From Treponema primitia ZAS-2 (GTDB lineage Bacteria; Spirochaetota; Spirochaetia; Treponematales; Breznakiellaceae): a stretch of DNA of 64,000 nt. Made by a program: the position numbers and the translations under genes. The stretch spans positions 1,054,001 to 1,118,000 of the forward strand of contig NC_015578.1 of NCBI RefSeq assembly GCF_000214375.1, written 5' to 3'. Shown one piece after another: positions 8,643-16,863 of the stretch (the stretch's first letter is position 1; each line of letters begins with the position of its first letter). The notes under the pieces are model-generated. The model made no database searches and was not told the origin of the DNA. It saw only the letters and a program-made list of their open reading frames with translations.

Positions 8643-8906
8643 TTAGAGACGGCCTTTAAGCGCTGCAAAATCGGCTCCTAACTCATCAGCCTCGGCGAAT
8701 ATGGAAACATGGTAATTTGAAAGCACATCCAAAAAAGCAATCCTCGGGATACCCAGGGCTTTTGCAGCTATACCGGAAGAAACTTTCCCAAGTTCGTAGA
8801 GTTTTACCAGAGAAAGGGTTTTCATTTCCTGGCCGAATTCTTCACTTTGCATTTTAAGGGAAAATGCCAGAGTTTCGGGATAGTTTATGGTTATTTGTTT
8901 CTCCAT
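8643..8906 (-). CDS. UPF0175 family antitoxin-like protein
   Basis: The 87-residue protein matches UPF0175: an N-terminal strand ITINYPETLAFSL, then VKLYELGKVSSGIAAKALG and IPRIAFLDVLSNYHVS, a helix-turn-helix-like core found in VapB-type antitoxins. A ribosome binding site AAGGTGG and a promoter at 8945-8973 precede it. The usual partner, a PIN-domain toxin just downstream, is not present; the following 217 bases carry only remnants. It is therefore an orphan or the survivor of a decayed pair. Confidence 0.75.
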   Translation of the reverse strand: MEKQITINYPETLAFSLKMQSEEFGQEMKTLSLVKLYELGKVSSGIAAKALGIPRIAFLDVLSNYHVSIFAEADELGADFAALKGRL

Positions 8907-8944
8907 TATACCACCTTATGCCTTTCTTATCGGCGCTTCTTTAT

Positions 8945-8973
8945 ATATTAATTCGCTATCCTGGACCGGTCAA
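8945..8973 (-). promoter_or_regulatory. Sigma-70-like promoter for UPF0175 gene
   Basis: On the minus strand -35 TTGACC (8968-8973) and -10 TAATAT (8945-8950) are 17 bases apart, about 40 bases before the start codon. Confidence 0.5.
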
Positions 8974-8983
8974 GCCATCGCTG

Positions 8984-10204
8984 CTAGAATAGTACCACCT
9001 CAACCTCGCTGCCCTCATTCAGAGCAGTACTCTGCGCCGGGATGTCTACGAAACAGTTGCAGCCCAAAAGGGACCGGATCTGCCCCGAAGAGTGGCCTTC
9101 GGGCAGGCTTACAAAAGGAAGGTCCCGGTTTTCTGGCTCTGTGAGTTTTGCCCGGATAAAGCGGCGGGTGGGGCTTTTCTTGAGGAAGGGGTCTTTCAGG
9201 CGGGCCAGGATACGGCGGGTTTCCAGGTCTCTGCGGCGGGCCAGTTTTGCCAGGGCCGGGCGCGCCAGGAGTTCAAAGCTAGTAAAACTGGCGAAGGGGT
9301 TACCGGACAGGCAGAGGAGAAGCGTGTTCCGGTACACCCCGCAGAGGACGGCGCTGCCGGGCTTGAAGGCTACACGCCAGAAAAGCTGTTCTGCCCCCAG
9401 CAGGGTAAACACTTCAGGCATGATGTCCTTGTCGCCCACGCTCACCGCGCCGGTGGTGATGAACATATCCAGGTTCCCAGCCTCCGCAGCAATTCTGGCG
9501 GCTACCGTAGCGGCGTCATCTGCCATTGCAGGCAGGAGCCGGGCATGAAAACCAAATTCTTCCAGCCGCGCGGAGAGCATAGTATCGTTGCTGGAATATA
9601 TTTTTCCCGGCGCCAGGGGCTGGCCTGCCGGGGTAAGTTCGTCCCCGGTACAGAGGAGGCCGATCCGCGGGGCGCGCAGTACTGGTACGGTATCCATACC
9701 CATGGACGCAAGTAGCCCCAGATGGACTGCCCCGAGCCATTCCCCTTCCTGGACGAGCGGTTCCCCCTTGGGTATATCCTCACCCCGAAACACGTAGTTT
9801 TCCTGCGCTTTGACAGGACGGAATACCAGCAGCTCCCCGGCTTCGGTCCGCACATCCTCCAGGGGGACCATGCAGTCCGCGCCTAGAGGCATGGCAGCCC
9901 CGGTCATGATCCGCACCGCTTCCCCCGGCACAAGGGGGCGCTCAAAGACACCGCCGGCGTATACGACCCCGGTAATGCGCAGCCGCACCGGTTTATCCGC
10001 CGACGCAGTCGGGGTGTCCCCGCTGCGGAGGGCAAAGCCGTCCAGAGGGGAGCGGTCAAAGGGGGGATTGTCCATGGGGGCATGGATGGTTTCCCCGGCA
10101 ATAAACCCCAGGGCCTTATTGAGGGGGAGGCGCTGAATTTCTTCGATGGGGGAGGTCTTGCTCAGGATCAGTTCCTGGGCTTTTTCCAAGCTTATCCATT
10201 CCAT
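8984..10204 (-). CDS. moeA: Molybdopterin molybdenumtransferase MoeA
   Basis: The 406-residue protein has normal MoeA length and order: MoeA N-terminal region with PPFDRSPLDGFAL, EAVRIMTGAAMP, and YVFRGEDI, then the MoCF-binding domain with GLLCTGDEL, ITTGAVSVGDKD and LCLSGNP, and a C-terminal beta domain. It inserts molybdate (or tungstate) into adenylylated molybdopterin. It lies downstream of mobB, 73 bases away on the same strand, and next to the formate dehydrogenase operon that needs the cofactor. Confidence 0.93.
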   Translation of the reverse strand: MEWISLEKAQELILSKTSPIEEIQRLPLNKALGFIAGETIHAPMDNPPFDRSPLDGFALRSGDTPTASADKPVRLRITGVVYAGGVFERPLVPGEAVRIMTGAAMPLGADCMVPLEDVRTEAGELLVFRPVKAQENYVFRGEDIPKGEPLVQEGEWLGAVHLGLLASMGMDTVPVLRAPRIGLLCTGDELTPAGQPLAPGKIYSSNDTMLSARLEEFGFHARLLPAMADDAATVAARIAAEAGNLDMFITTGAVSVGDKDIMPEVFTLLGAEQLFWRVAFKPGSAVLCGVYRNTLLLCLSGNPFASFTSFELLARPALAKLARRRDLETRRILARLKDPFLKKSPTRRFIRAKLTEPENRDLPFVSLPEGHSSGQIRSLLGCNCFVDIPAQSTALNEGSEVEVVLF

Positions 10205-10277
10205 GACGATATTATAGTAGAGGGTATGGGGTGTGGGGTAGGGGGTTGAGGGCTATTACTCCGGCTTAGAAATGACC

Positions 10278-10919
10278 TTACCCCTCCGCCCTAACCTGTA
10301 TCCGCCCCCCCGCATCCCGGCTCACATTCAAAGCCGCCATCACACCTTTCAGCCTCTCCGCCGTAATGGGGCTATCCACCGTTATCTGGGCCAGGTCCGC
10401 CACCCGGGCAGCGCTGGGTTTTACCTGTTCCCCTTCTCCGGCCTTGACCATGATAAAACAGCCCGGCTTCACCACTTCCCGCAGGCTGTTTGATTCGCCG
10501 ATGATAAGCGCCGCCGGGGGTATCTGTTTCAGAAATTCACTAAAACCTTCTGCCAGGCTGGGCTTCACAGACCGGAGCCAGAAAACCCGCTTTGCTCCGG
10601 CTTGGAGCAGCCGGGAGGTGTCTTTTTCAGCGCTACTTGCAACGCAGTTCCCCGCGCATTCGGCGGGGATATCCCTGCCGCTGGAAATCCCCTCTTCTTC
10701 AAGCACATAGGGTGTAGAAATACTGCAAGCCCCGCAGCCTTTTCCGCCCCGGGGACAGGGCTCCCCCACTTGGGTCACCGTGGTAGTCTTGAGGGCGATC
10801 ACGGTGAAATCATCCTTAAATAAACGTATCAGCTCCGTTGCCAGCACTGTTTTTCCCGCATTCCGCCCTGTGGCGCCAATGAGGATCATCTGTTCTGCAA
10901 TGGGAAGGGTATCTTCCAT
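10278..10919 (-). CDS. mobB: MobB-like molybdopterin-guanine dinucleotide biosynthesis P-loop protein
   Basis: The start chosen is the ATG at 10919; a TTG three codons upstream is less likely. The 213-residue protein has the P-loop GATGRNAGKT near its N-terminus, ALKTTTVTQ, and a cysteine cluster (CPRGGKGCGAC) that could bind metal. MobB helps MobA attach GMP to molybdopterin for bis-MGD enzymes such as FdhF. A stretch CAGNCVASSAEKD is encoded by a copy of the dispersed repeat (10630-10657), so the protein carries a repeat-derived insertion. It is divergent from the FdhF operon and probably co-transcribed with moeA. Confidence 0.75.
   Translation of the reverse strand: MEDTLPIAEQMILIGATGRNAGKTVLATELIRLFKDDFTVIALKTTTVTQVGEPCPRGGKGCGACSISTPYVLEEEGISSGRDIPAECAGNCVASSAEKDTSRLLQAGAKRVFWLRSVKPSLAEGFSEFLKQIPPAALIIGESNSLREVVKPGCFIMVKAGEGEQVKPSAARVADLAQITVDSPITAERLKGVMAALNVSRDAGGRIQVRAEG
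10630..10657 (+). repeat. Dispersed repeat, short 28-base form, inside mobB
   Basis: The sequence starts GCGCTACTTGCAAC and ends AGTTCCCCGCGC. It lacks the central palindrome of the long form. It is read in frame on the minus strand by mobB. Almost the same 28 bases occur twice in tandem at 17498-17547. Confidence 0.75.
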
Positions 10920-10926
10920 ACCTAAC

Positions 10927-10955
10927 AATATATCCTATTGAGAGGTTCAGGACAA
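10927..10955 (-). promoter_or_regulatory. Promoter for mobB-moeA, possibly leaderless
   Basis: On the minus strand -35 TTGTCC (10950-10955) and -10 TATATT (10927-10932) are 17 bases apart. The expected transcription start, about seven bases on, is next to the mobB ATG at 10919, so the mRNA may have almost no leader. Confidence 0.4.
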
Positions 10956-10975
10956 TTATATAGGCCACTATTTTC

Positions 10976-11004
10976 TTGACCCCTGTAAATAAGGGTGATA
11001 TAAT
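10976..11004 (+). promoter_or_regulatory. Strong sigma-70-like promoter of the HDCR operon
   Basis: -35 TTGACC (10976-10981) and a perfect -10 TATAAT (10999-11004) are separated by 17 bases. It points into the Cys-type fdhF about 77 bases downstream. Confidence 0.7.
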
Positions 11005-11013
11005 AACTTATAT

Positions 11014-11035
11014 TATAGATATATATTTATCTATA
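11014..11035. promoter_or_regulatory. Candidate operator at the HDCR operon start
   Basis: An inverted repeat TATAGATA (11014-11021), six-base spacer, TATCTATA (11028-11035) covers the first transcribed bases after the -10 box. A repressor bound here would block transcription. In T. primitia the Cys-type fdhF is reported to be repressed by selenium, so this is a reasonable candidate site; the assignment is inference. Confidence 0.4.
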
Positions 11036-11081
11036 TATTTATCCACACATTGGTCTATCCATATACCAGGAGAGGGGTTTT

Positions 11082-13280
11082 ATGGCAAAGAAAGTTTCCG
11101 TTAAGGAAATTCAGACGACCTGTTGTTACTGCGGGACAGGTTGTCAGCTTTTGTTCACCGTTGACCAGGATGCAAACAAAATTTTGGATGTGCATCCGGT
11201 CTGGGGCAGAACGAACGAGGGAACCGCCTGTTTGAAGGGCTGGTACGGCTGGGATTATCTGAATGATCCCCAGATATTGACTAAACGCTTGAAGGAACCC
11301 ATGATCCGCAAGAACGGGAAGGGTTCGCCCCTGGAAGTGGTGAGCTGGGATGAAGCCATCAAATTTGTGGCGGATAACTTCAAGAAGATCAAAGAGAAAT
11401 GGGGCCCCGATTCTTTCCTCGGCGCAGCTTCGGCCCGGGGACCGGGAAACGAAGCGGGTTACATTACCCAGAAGTTTACCCGGGCGGTTATGGGGACCAA
11501 CAATATCGACCACTGCGCCCGGATTTGCCACGCCGCTTCTGTCGCCGGTTCACGGCAGACCATTGGCGAAGGGGCCATGTCCCTGTCCATCCCGGAAATT
11601 GAGAATGCCGAGGTTATTTTCAACATCGGCTATAATGCGGCGGCTTCCCACCCCATCGTGGCCCGCCGTATCGTCAAGGCCAAGGAAAAAGGCGCCTTTA
11701 TTATCTGCGCGGACCCCCGGATCACCGAAACCGCCCGGATCTCGGACCTGCATTTGCAGTTGAAGGGCGGGTCAAATGTAGCTTTGGTGAATTCCCTGGC
11801 GAATGTGATTATCAGCGAAGACTTAATCGACCATGAATTTGTTAAGCTCCATACTAAGGGCTTTGACGAATTCTGGGAAATTGTCAAAGAATATACCCCC
11901 GAATACGCCGCGACAATCACCGGCCTTTCTCCTGAGGACATACGCTTTACCGCCCGGAAGTACGCCAGCTCCAAGCATTCAGTTATCCTGTGGGGTATGG
12001 GGATCACCCAATTTTCCCAGGGGGTTGAAACGGTTAAATGCTGCTGCAGCCTTGCCATGCTCACCGGGAACTTCGGTCGGCCCAGCTGCGGCACCGGGCC
12101 TGTCCGGGGGCAGAACAATGTGCAGGGTACCTGCGACATGGGGGACCTGCCGGATGTGTACCCGGGGTACCAGAATGTTACGGACCCGGAAATACAGGCA
12201 AAGTTTGAAAAAGCCTGGGGGGTAAAACTTTCCAATAAAGCGGGCATTCAGCTTACCCGGGTTCCGGAATTTGTGATTCACGAAAAGGATCCTGCAAAGC
12301 GGATACATGCCTACTATATAACTGGGGAAGATCCGGCCCAGTCAGACCCGGATTTGGAAGAAATCCGCGAGACCCTGGACCAGGTTGACTTTGTGGTGGT
12401 TCAGGACATTTTCTGGAACAAGACCGCCGAACACGCCGACGCTGTTTTGCCCGCCACTGCCTGGGGCGAGCATGACGGCTGTTATACCAGTTCCGACCGG
12501 GGCTTCCAGCGGGTTCGCAAAGTACTGGAACCCCAGGGCAATGTCCTGCCGGATTGGGAAATCACCTGCCGTATCGCCACCGCCATGGGCTATCCCATGC
12601 ACTACAACAATACTGAAGAAATCTGGAACGAGATGATCGATCTCTGTCCCAAGTTTACCGGCGCCACCTATGAAAAAATGGAACGCCAGGGCAGCGTCCA
12701 ATGGCCCTGCTGGGACAAGGGACATGAGGACACGGGAACCATGTTCCTCCACAAGGATGGCCACTTTGCCACCCCGGACGGTATCGGCATATTAAAGACC
12801 TCCCCCTATCACCCGCCAACGGAAGTGGAGAATACGGAATTCCCCCTTTCCCTCTGTACGGTCCGCGAGGTGGGGCACTATTCGGTGCGTACCATGACGG
12901 GAAATTGCCGTATGCTGCGCAACCTGGAGGACGAACCCGGCTGGGTCGAAATGTCCCTGGAGGATTGCGATAAACTGGGGCTCCGGGAAGGGGAGATCGT
13001 GAAGGTTTTCTCCAAACGGGGCAGCGTCTACACCCGCTGCAAGCCCACAGAACGGGTAAAGCAGGGCGCGGTGTACATGACCTACCAGTGGTGGATAGGG
13101 GCGTGCAATGAATTGACCATTTCTTCCCTTGACCCTGCCAGCCGCACGCCGGAGTACAAATACTGCGCCGCCCGGGTGGAAAAGATCAAGGACCAGGCCT
13201 GGGCTAAAGAAGAGGTCGCCCGTATCTACGAAGACCTCCGTTCACGGATGCACATTGTAAAAGAGGAGGTTTTAGCATGA
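11082..13280 (+). CDS. fdhF: Formate dehydrogenase catalytic subunit, cysteine variant (HDCR)
   Basis: The 732-residue protein is the CO2-reducing/formate-oxidising subunit that binds bis-MGD with molybdenum or tungsten. The N-terminal [4Fe-4S] motif uses Cys14, Cys17, Cys21 and Cys50. The metal ligand position is Cys149 in HCARICHAASV, where the paralogue at 30851 has selenocysteine. MGD-binding segments such as FNIGYNAAASHP, TGNFGRP and the C-terminal LCTVREVGHYS follow. A strong ribosome binding site (AGGAGAGGGG) precedes the ATG. The stop overlaps the next ferredoxin-like gene by four bases. With hycB-type and hydA genes downstream, it belongs to a soluble hydrogen-dependent CO2 reductase. 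The Cys form lets the cell make formate without selenium. Confidence 0.95.
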   Translation: MAKKVSVKEIQTTCCYCGTGCQLLFTVDQDANKILDVHPVWGRTNEGTACLKGWYGWDYLNDPQILTKRLKEPMIRKNGKGSPLEVVSWDEAIKFVADNFKKIKEKWGPDSFLGAASARGPGNEAGYITQKFTRAVMGTNNIDHCARICHAASVAGSRQTIGEGAMSLSIPEIENAEVIFNIGYNAAASHPIVARRIVKAKEKGAFIICADPRITETARISDLHLQLKGGSNVALVNSLANVIISEDLIDHEFVKLHTKGFDEFWEIVKEYTPEYAATITGLSPEDIRFTARKYASSKHSVILWGMGITQFSQGVETVKCCCSLAMLTGNFGRPSCGTGPVRGQNNVQGTCDMGDLPDVYPGYQNVTDPEIQAKFEKAWGVKLSNKAGIQLTRVPEFVIHEKDPAKRIHAYYITGEDPAQSDPDLEEIRETLDQVDFVVVQDIFWNKTAEHADAVLPATAWGEHDGCYTSSDRGFQRVRKVLEPQGNVLPDWEITCRIATAMGYPMHYNNTEEIWNEMIDLCPKFTGATYEKMERQGSVQWPCWDKGHEDTGTMFLHKDGHFATPDGIGILKTSPYHPPTEVENTEFPLSLCTVREVGHYSVRTMTGNCRMLRNLEDEPGWVEMSLEDCDKLGLREGEIVKVFSKRGSVYTRCKPTERVKQGAVYMTYQWWIGACNELTISSLDPASRTPEYKYCAARVEKIKDQAWAKEEVARIYEDLRSRMHIVKEEVLA

Positions 13281-13795
13281 ACTCTTTCATAAAAGCAAAC
13301 CCGATTCGCTGCATAGGGTGTAGAACCTGTTTGATAAGCTGCGTGGTTGCCCATGAGGGTAAACGGATATTTGAAATCGACCCCGACGCCTATAACTTTA
13401 ATCCCCGGCTTTTCATGGTTAAGACCGCCCGGGTCAGCGCCCCGGTCCATTGCCGGCACTGCGAAAATCCCGCCTGCAAGGCATCCTGTACCTCAGGGGC
13501 CATCTACGTGAGGGACAATGTGGTGCTTGTGGACACCAAGAAGTGTATAGGCTGCAAAAACTGCGTCATAGCCTGCCCCTTCGGTGCGGTGGAAATCGTG
13601 GAAACCGCAGAAGTCCAGCACGACGGGTCACCCAGGAAGATCGCCAATAAGTGCGATCTCTGCGCCGGTGTTGCAGACAGCCCCTCCTGTGTGAAGGTCT
13701 GCCCCACCCAAGCCTTGGCCCTGGTTACCGAGGATGACTTGAGCGAAAGCGTAGCGGATAAGCGCAGAAGCGCTGCTGTCGCTGCTCTGGTCTGA
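13277..13795 (+). CDS. HycB-type four-cluster ferredoxin subunit of HDCR
   Basis: The 172-residue protein has four [4Fe-4S] motifs: Cys12/15/18/22, Cys59/62/67/71, Cys90/93/96/100 and Cys126/129/138/142. This is the HycB/HydN electron-transfer pattern. It should pass electrons between FdhF and the hydrogenase. Its ATG overlaps the fdhF stop by four bases, which implies coupled translation and a stable complex. Confidence 0.9.
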   Translation: MNSFIKANPIRCIGCRTCLISCVVAHEGKRIFEIDPDAYNFNPRLFMVKTARVSAPVHCRHCENPACKASCTSGAIYVRDNVVLVDTKKCIGCKNCVIACPFGAVEIVETAEVQHDGSPRKIANKCDLCAGVADSPSCVKVCPTQALALVTEDDLSESVADKRRSAAVAALV

Positions 13796-13821
13796 GAAGC
13801 GGGTACGCGGATTGTGAAACT

Positions 13822-14559
13822 GTGAGTGGAAGGGAGCAGGGCGCGGCCTGTTGGGAAGAGCGGGATATTGTCCGTATAGACGCAACGGGCCGCCATAGGC
13901 GAATCGACCGGGTAATTAAAGAGGAGCCCTGTACCCTGTTTATCAACGGGGAACAGGTCAACATCTTTGCCTGTTGTCCGGCTGATTTGGAGGAACTGGC
14001 CGTGGGCTACGCTTTTTCAAAGGGATACTTCAGGGATAAAAAAGAGATAGAGGCACTGTCCATAGATAGTGACTCCGTTTCTTTGTCCATTCGGAACAGT
14101 GGAACTGTCGCCGATGCGGACACTCGGGTTTTCCCGGAGGAAATTTCCCTTTCCCCCGACGATATATATGCTGTCTGGGAAAGCTTTAACGCCCAGTGCG
14201 AGTTGTTCCAGGCTACCGGGGCGGCCCATGCCATGGCCCTGACCGACGGCAAACAGATACTTTTGTTTGCCGAAGATGTGGCCCGCCACAATGCCCTGGC
14301 AAAATTAATCGGCAAAATAATTCTGGGCAGCGTTGATCCCCGGGGGAAGATTTTGCTGATAAGCAGCCGGCTGGCCCTTGAAATGTTCAGGATGATAGAA
14401 TCCCTGGGGCTTGCAGTATTGCTGTGCCACGGGGCGGTCAGCGCCGGGGCGGTAAGAAAGGCGGAAGAAGCGGGGATAACCCTGGCGGGTTTTGTGGGGC
14501 GCGCTTACATGAACATTTACAGTCACGGTGAGCGGATTACCGGGGTAGGGGCTGTATGA
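13822..14559 (+). CDS. fdhD: FdhD formate dehydrogenase accessory sulfurtransferase
   Basis: The 245-residue protein (GTG start at 13822) matches FdhD: RHRRIDRVIKEEPCTLFING, CPADLEELAVGYAFSKGY, QATGAAHAMAL, AEDVARHNALAKLIG and VGRAYMNIYSHGERI. FdhD transfers sulfur to the bis-MGD cofactor and so activates FdhF. The classical CxxC loop seen in E. coli FdhD is absent; the matching region reads FNAQCELFQATG with one cysteine. The enzyme may use a single Cys or another mechanism. It sits between the two ferredoxin genes of the HDCR operon. Confidence 0.88.
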   Translation: MSGREQGAACWEERDIVRIDATGRHRRIDRVIKEEPCTLFINGEQVNIFACCPADLEELAVGYAFSKGYFRDKKEIEALSIDSDSVSLSIRNSGTVADADTRVFPEEISLSPDDIYAVWESFNAQCELFQATGAAHAMALTDGKQILLFAEDVARHNALAKLIGKIILGSVDPRGKILLISSRLALEMFRMIESLGLAVLLCHGAVSAGAVRKAEEAGITLAGFVGRAYMNIYSHGERITGVGAV

Positions 14560-14936
14560 AGGGCGTGAAAAAAACTGCCCAGGGAAAATCCGGCCCGGAA
14601 CAAAGGGATTTTTTGCCCGAGGCCCTGTCCGGGGCAGAGACCCTGAAAGGGGAGCCGGCAAGGCCGCCGGCAGGGGAGCCAATAGTGGTACGGTGCGCGG
14701 ACTGTGCCGAGTTTCCCTGTAGTATTAAATGCGATAGTAATGCTATCGCCTATGTCTGTGGGGATTTGATGATAGAGCTTGATAAATGTGCTGTATGCGG
14801 GCAGTACAAGGGCAACAGTATCCCTGACTGTGTTGTCTCCTGCGGGTTTTCCCAGGAGAAGGCAGTCCTGGAAATACCAAGCGTCGGAATGAAACAGATC
14901 AGGGCGGCCAACGCCCTGTCCTTGCTGAAACTTTAA
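14556..14936 (+). CDS. Small HycB-derived iron-sulfur protein
   Basis: The 126-residue protein begins in an ATGA overlap with fdhD. It has nine cysteines. Cys47/50/55/59 and Cys78/81/92/96 keep the spacing of the second and fourth clusters of the HycB proteins beside it, while the first and third cluster motifs are missing. The first 40 residues are basic and flexible. It looks like a shortened ferredoxin that could hold two [4Fe-4S] clusters or serve in assembly. I know no named family for it. Confidence 0.6.
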   Translation: MKGVKKTAQGKSGPEQRDFLPEALSGAETLKGEPARPPAGEPIVVRCADCAEFPCSIKCDSNAIAYVCGDLMIELDKCAVCGQYKGNSIPDCVVSCGFSQEKAVLEIPSVGMKQIRAANALSLLKL

Positions 14937-14950
14937 GAGAGGAGTTTTCT

Positions 14951-15496
14951 ATGAGCGGAGAGGGAGCGTTTTTTGTATTGGCTGACCCGGAAAAGTGTAC
15001 CGGGTGCAGGGCCTGCGAGGTGGCGTGTTTTGCGGCCCACCAGAAAGGGGTCCTGAAAACGGTTGGGACGGTTACTACACCGCTTATTCCCAATTTATAC
15101 CTAACCCGGACTGAGACTATCAAGATGCCGATCCAGTGTCACCACTGTGAAAACGCACCCTGTCTCCAGTCCTGCCTGCCCGGCGCCCTGGAACGGAAAG
15201 ACGGGTCTGTAGTGGTGAACGGCAAAAAATGTATCGGTTGTCGGAACTGCGCTTTGGCCTGTCCCTTTGGGGCCATCCAGATTATAGGGGCGGATATCCT
15301 GCCTGAACTCGGCGGTGCGGCGCCGGCGTTCAAGTGCGACCTCTGTCCGGATCGGGAGAATGGCCCCGCCTGCGTGGCCACCTGCCCCAACGAAGCGTTG
15401 CGGGTGGTTGACACGGAAGAAGAACTGCGGGAAAAACGGATCAGGTCAAGTGAAGCGGCGGAAGCCATTCAGGGCAGCAGCAAGGGGGTGCAGTAA
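14951..15496 (+). CDS. HycB-type four-cluster ferredoxin subunit of HDCR (second)
   Basis: The 181-residue protein has four [4Fe-4S] motifs: Cys16/19/22/26, Cys63/66/71/75, Cys94/97/100/104 and Cys129/132/141/145. A good ribosome binding site (GAGAGGAG) precedes the ATG. It is directly followed, two bases later, by the [FeFe]-hydrogenase gene, so it is probably the hydrogenase-side electron carrier of the complex. It is a diverged paralogue of the protein at 13277. Confidence 0.9.
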   Translation: MSGEGAFFVLADPEKCTGCRACEVACFAAHQKGVLKTVGTVTTPLIPNLYLTRTETIKMPIQCHHCENAPCLQSCLPGALERKDGSVVVNGKKCIGCRNCALACPFGAIQIIGADILPELGGAAPAFKCDLCPDRENGPACVATCPNEALRVVDTEEELREKRIRSSEAAEAIQGSSKGVQ

Positions 15497-15498
15497 TC

Positions 15499-16863
15499 AT
15501 GGCGGTAATTCAGATAGATAAAGATATTTGTACGGGGTGTCAGGAATGTACCAAGGTTTGCCCGGTCTATGCTATTGAGGGAAACCCCGGTGAAGCCCAG
15601 ACCCTGGTTGCGGAACGCTGCGTTATGTGCGGCCAGTGTGTGCAGAAATGCAAGTCCTATGTTTCCCTGATCGATCACGGCCCGGAAATGTACAATAAAA
15701 AGCGCGAGGAGCGGATGCTGCCTGAAACAGTGCGGGAGCCCCTTTTTGCGGCCCATAACGTGAGCCATTTGGCGGAAGTGATCAAGGCCCTGGGCGATCC
15801 TTCCCTGTTCACGATTGTGCAGGCCGCCCCGGCGGTGCGGGTGGGTATTGCGGAAGACTTCGGCCTGCCCCTGGGCTCCCTGGCTTCCGGCAAGATGGCC
15901 GCAGGCCTGCGGCGGCTGGGCTTCAAAAAAGTCTACGACACGAATTTTTCTGCGGACCTCACCATCATGGAAGAGGGCACTGAGCTGGTAAAGCGGGTCA
16001 CCGAAAAAGGCGTCCTACCCATGTTTACTTCCTGTTGCCCTGGCTGGGTCCGGTATATGGAGAACAACCACCCCGAACTTACCAAACACCTTTCCTCCTG
16101 CAAGAGCCCTCAGCAGATGGCCGGCGCGGTTTTTAAAACCTACGGTGCCAAGCTCGACGGGGTCAAGGGCGCCAAGGTTTATAACGTATCGGTCATGCCC
16201 TGCACCTGCAAAACCTTTGAGGCTGCCCGGGCGGAGATGAACTCCTCGGGTTGGCAGGATATCGACGTGGTGATCACCACCCGGGAACTGGGCTATCTCC
16301 TCAAGTACAAGGGCATAGATCTGGCTACCCTGCCGGATGAAGAATTTGATATGCCCTTAGGCGAGTATACCGGGGCCGGGGCCATCTTCGGCGTAACCGG
16401 CGGGGTTATGGAAGCGGCCATCAGGACCGGCTACACCCTGATCACCGGCAAGGAACTCAAGGATGTGGACATCAATGCTGTGCGGGGAAGCGACGGCTTC
16501 CGTCGGGCGGAGATCAAGGCTGGGGATCTTACCCTCAAGGTAGGGGTGGTTACCAATCTTAAGAACATAGACCCGGTGATAGAACAGCTTCAGGCAGGAA
16601 CCCTGGACGCCCACTTTGTGGAAGTCATGACCTGCCCCGAAGGCTGCATCTCCGGTGGAGGCCAGCCGAAACTGCTGTCAGACACTGATGTTCCCGAGGC
16701 ATACCAGAGCCGGCGCAATGCCACCTATGACCATGACAAGGCCCTGCCGAAACGGAAGTCCCACGAAAGCGGGGCGATAAAGAAGATCTACGCCGAATTC
16801 CTGGAGAAGCCCAACGGACACAAATCCCACGAGCTTCTGCACACGAGTTATAAGAGTGAGTGA
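15499..16863 (+). CDS. hydA2: [FeFe]-hydrogenase subunit of HDCR
   Basis: The 454-residue protein has two N-terminal [4Fe-4S] motifs (Cys11/14/17/21 and Cys41/44/47/51) and then the H-cluster domain. The three signature motifs are intact: TSCCPGW (177-183), MPCTCKTFEA (233-242) and EVMTCPEGCISGGGQP (375-390). This short two-ferredoxin form is typical of hydrogenases linked to formate dehydrogenase in HDCR. It oxidises H2 and sends electrons to FdhF for CO2 reduction. Maturases HydE, HydF and HydG are not in the window. Confidence 0.93.
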   Translation: MAVIQIDKDICTGCQECTKVCPVYAIEGNPGEAQTLVAERCVMCGQCVQKCKSYVSLIDHGPEMYNKKREERMLPETVREPLFAAHNVSHLAEVIKALGDPSLFTIVQAAPAVRVGIAEDFGLPLGSLASGKMAAGLRRLGFKKVYDTNFSADLTIMEEGTELVKRVTEKGVLPMFTSCCPGWVRYMENNHPELTKHLSSCKSPQQMAGAVFKTYGAKLDGVKGAKVYNVSVMPCTCKTFEAARAEMNSSGWQDIDVVITTRELGYLLKYKGIDLATLPDEEFDMPLGEYTGAGAIFGVTGGVMEAAIRTGYTLITGKELKDVDINAVRGSDGFRRAEIKAGDLTLKVGVVTNLKNIDPVIEQLQAGTLDAHFVEVMTCPEGCISGGGQPKLLSDTDVPEAYQSRRNATYDHDKALPKRKSHESGAIKKIYAEFLEKPNGHKSHELLHTSYKSE

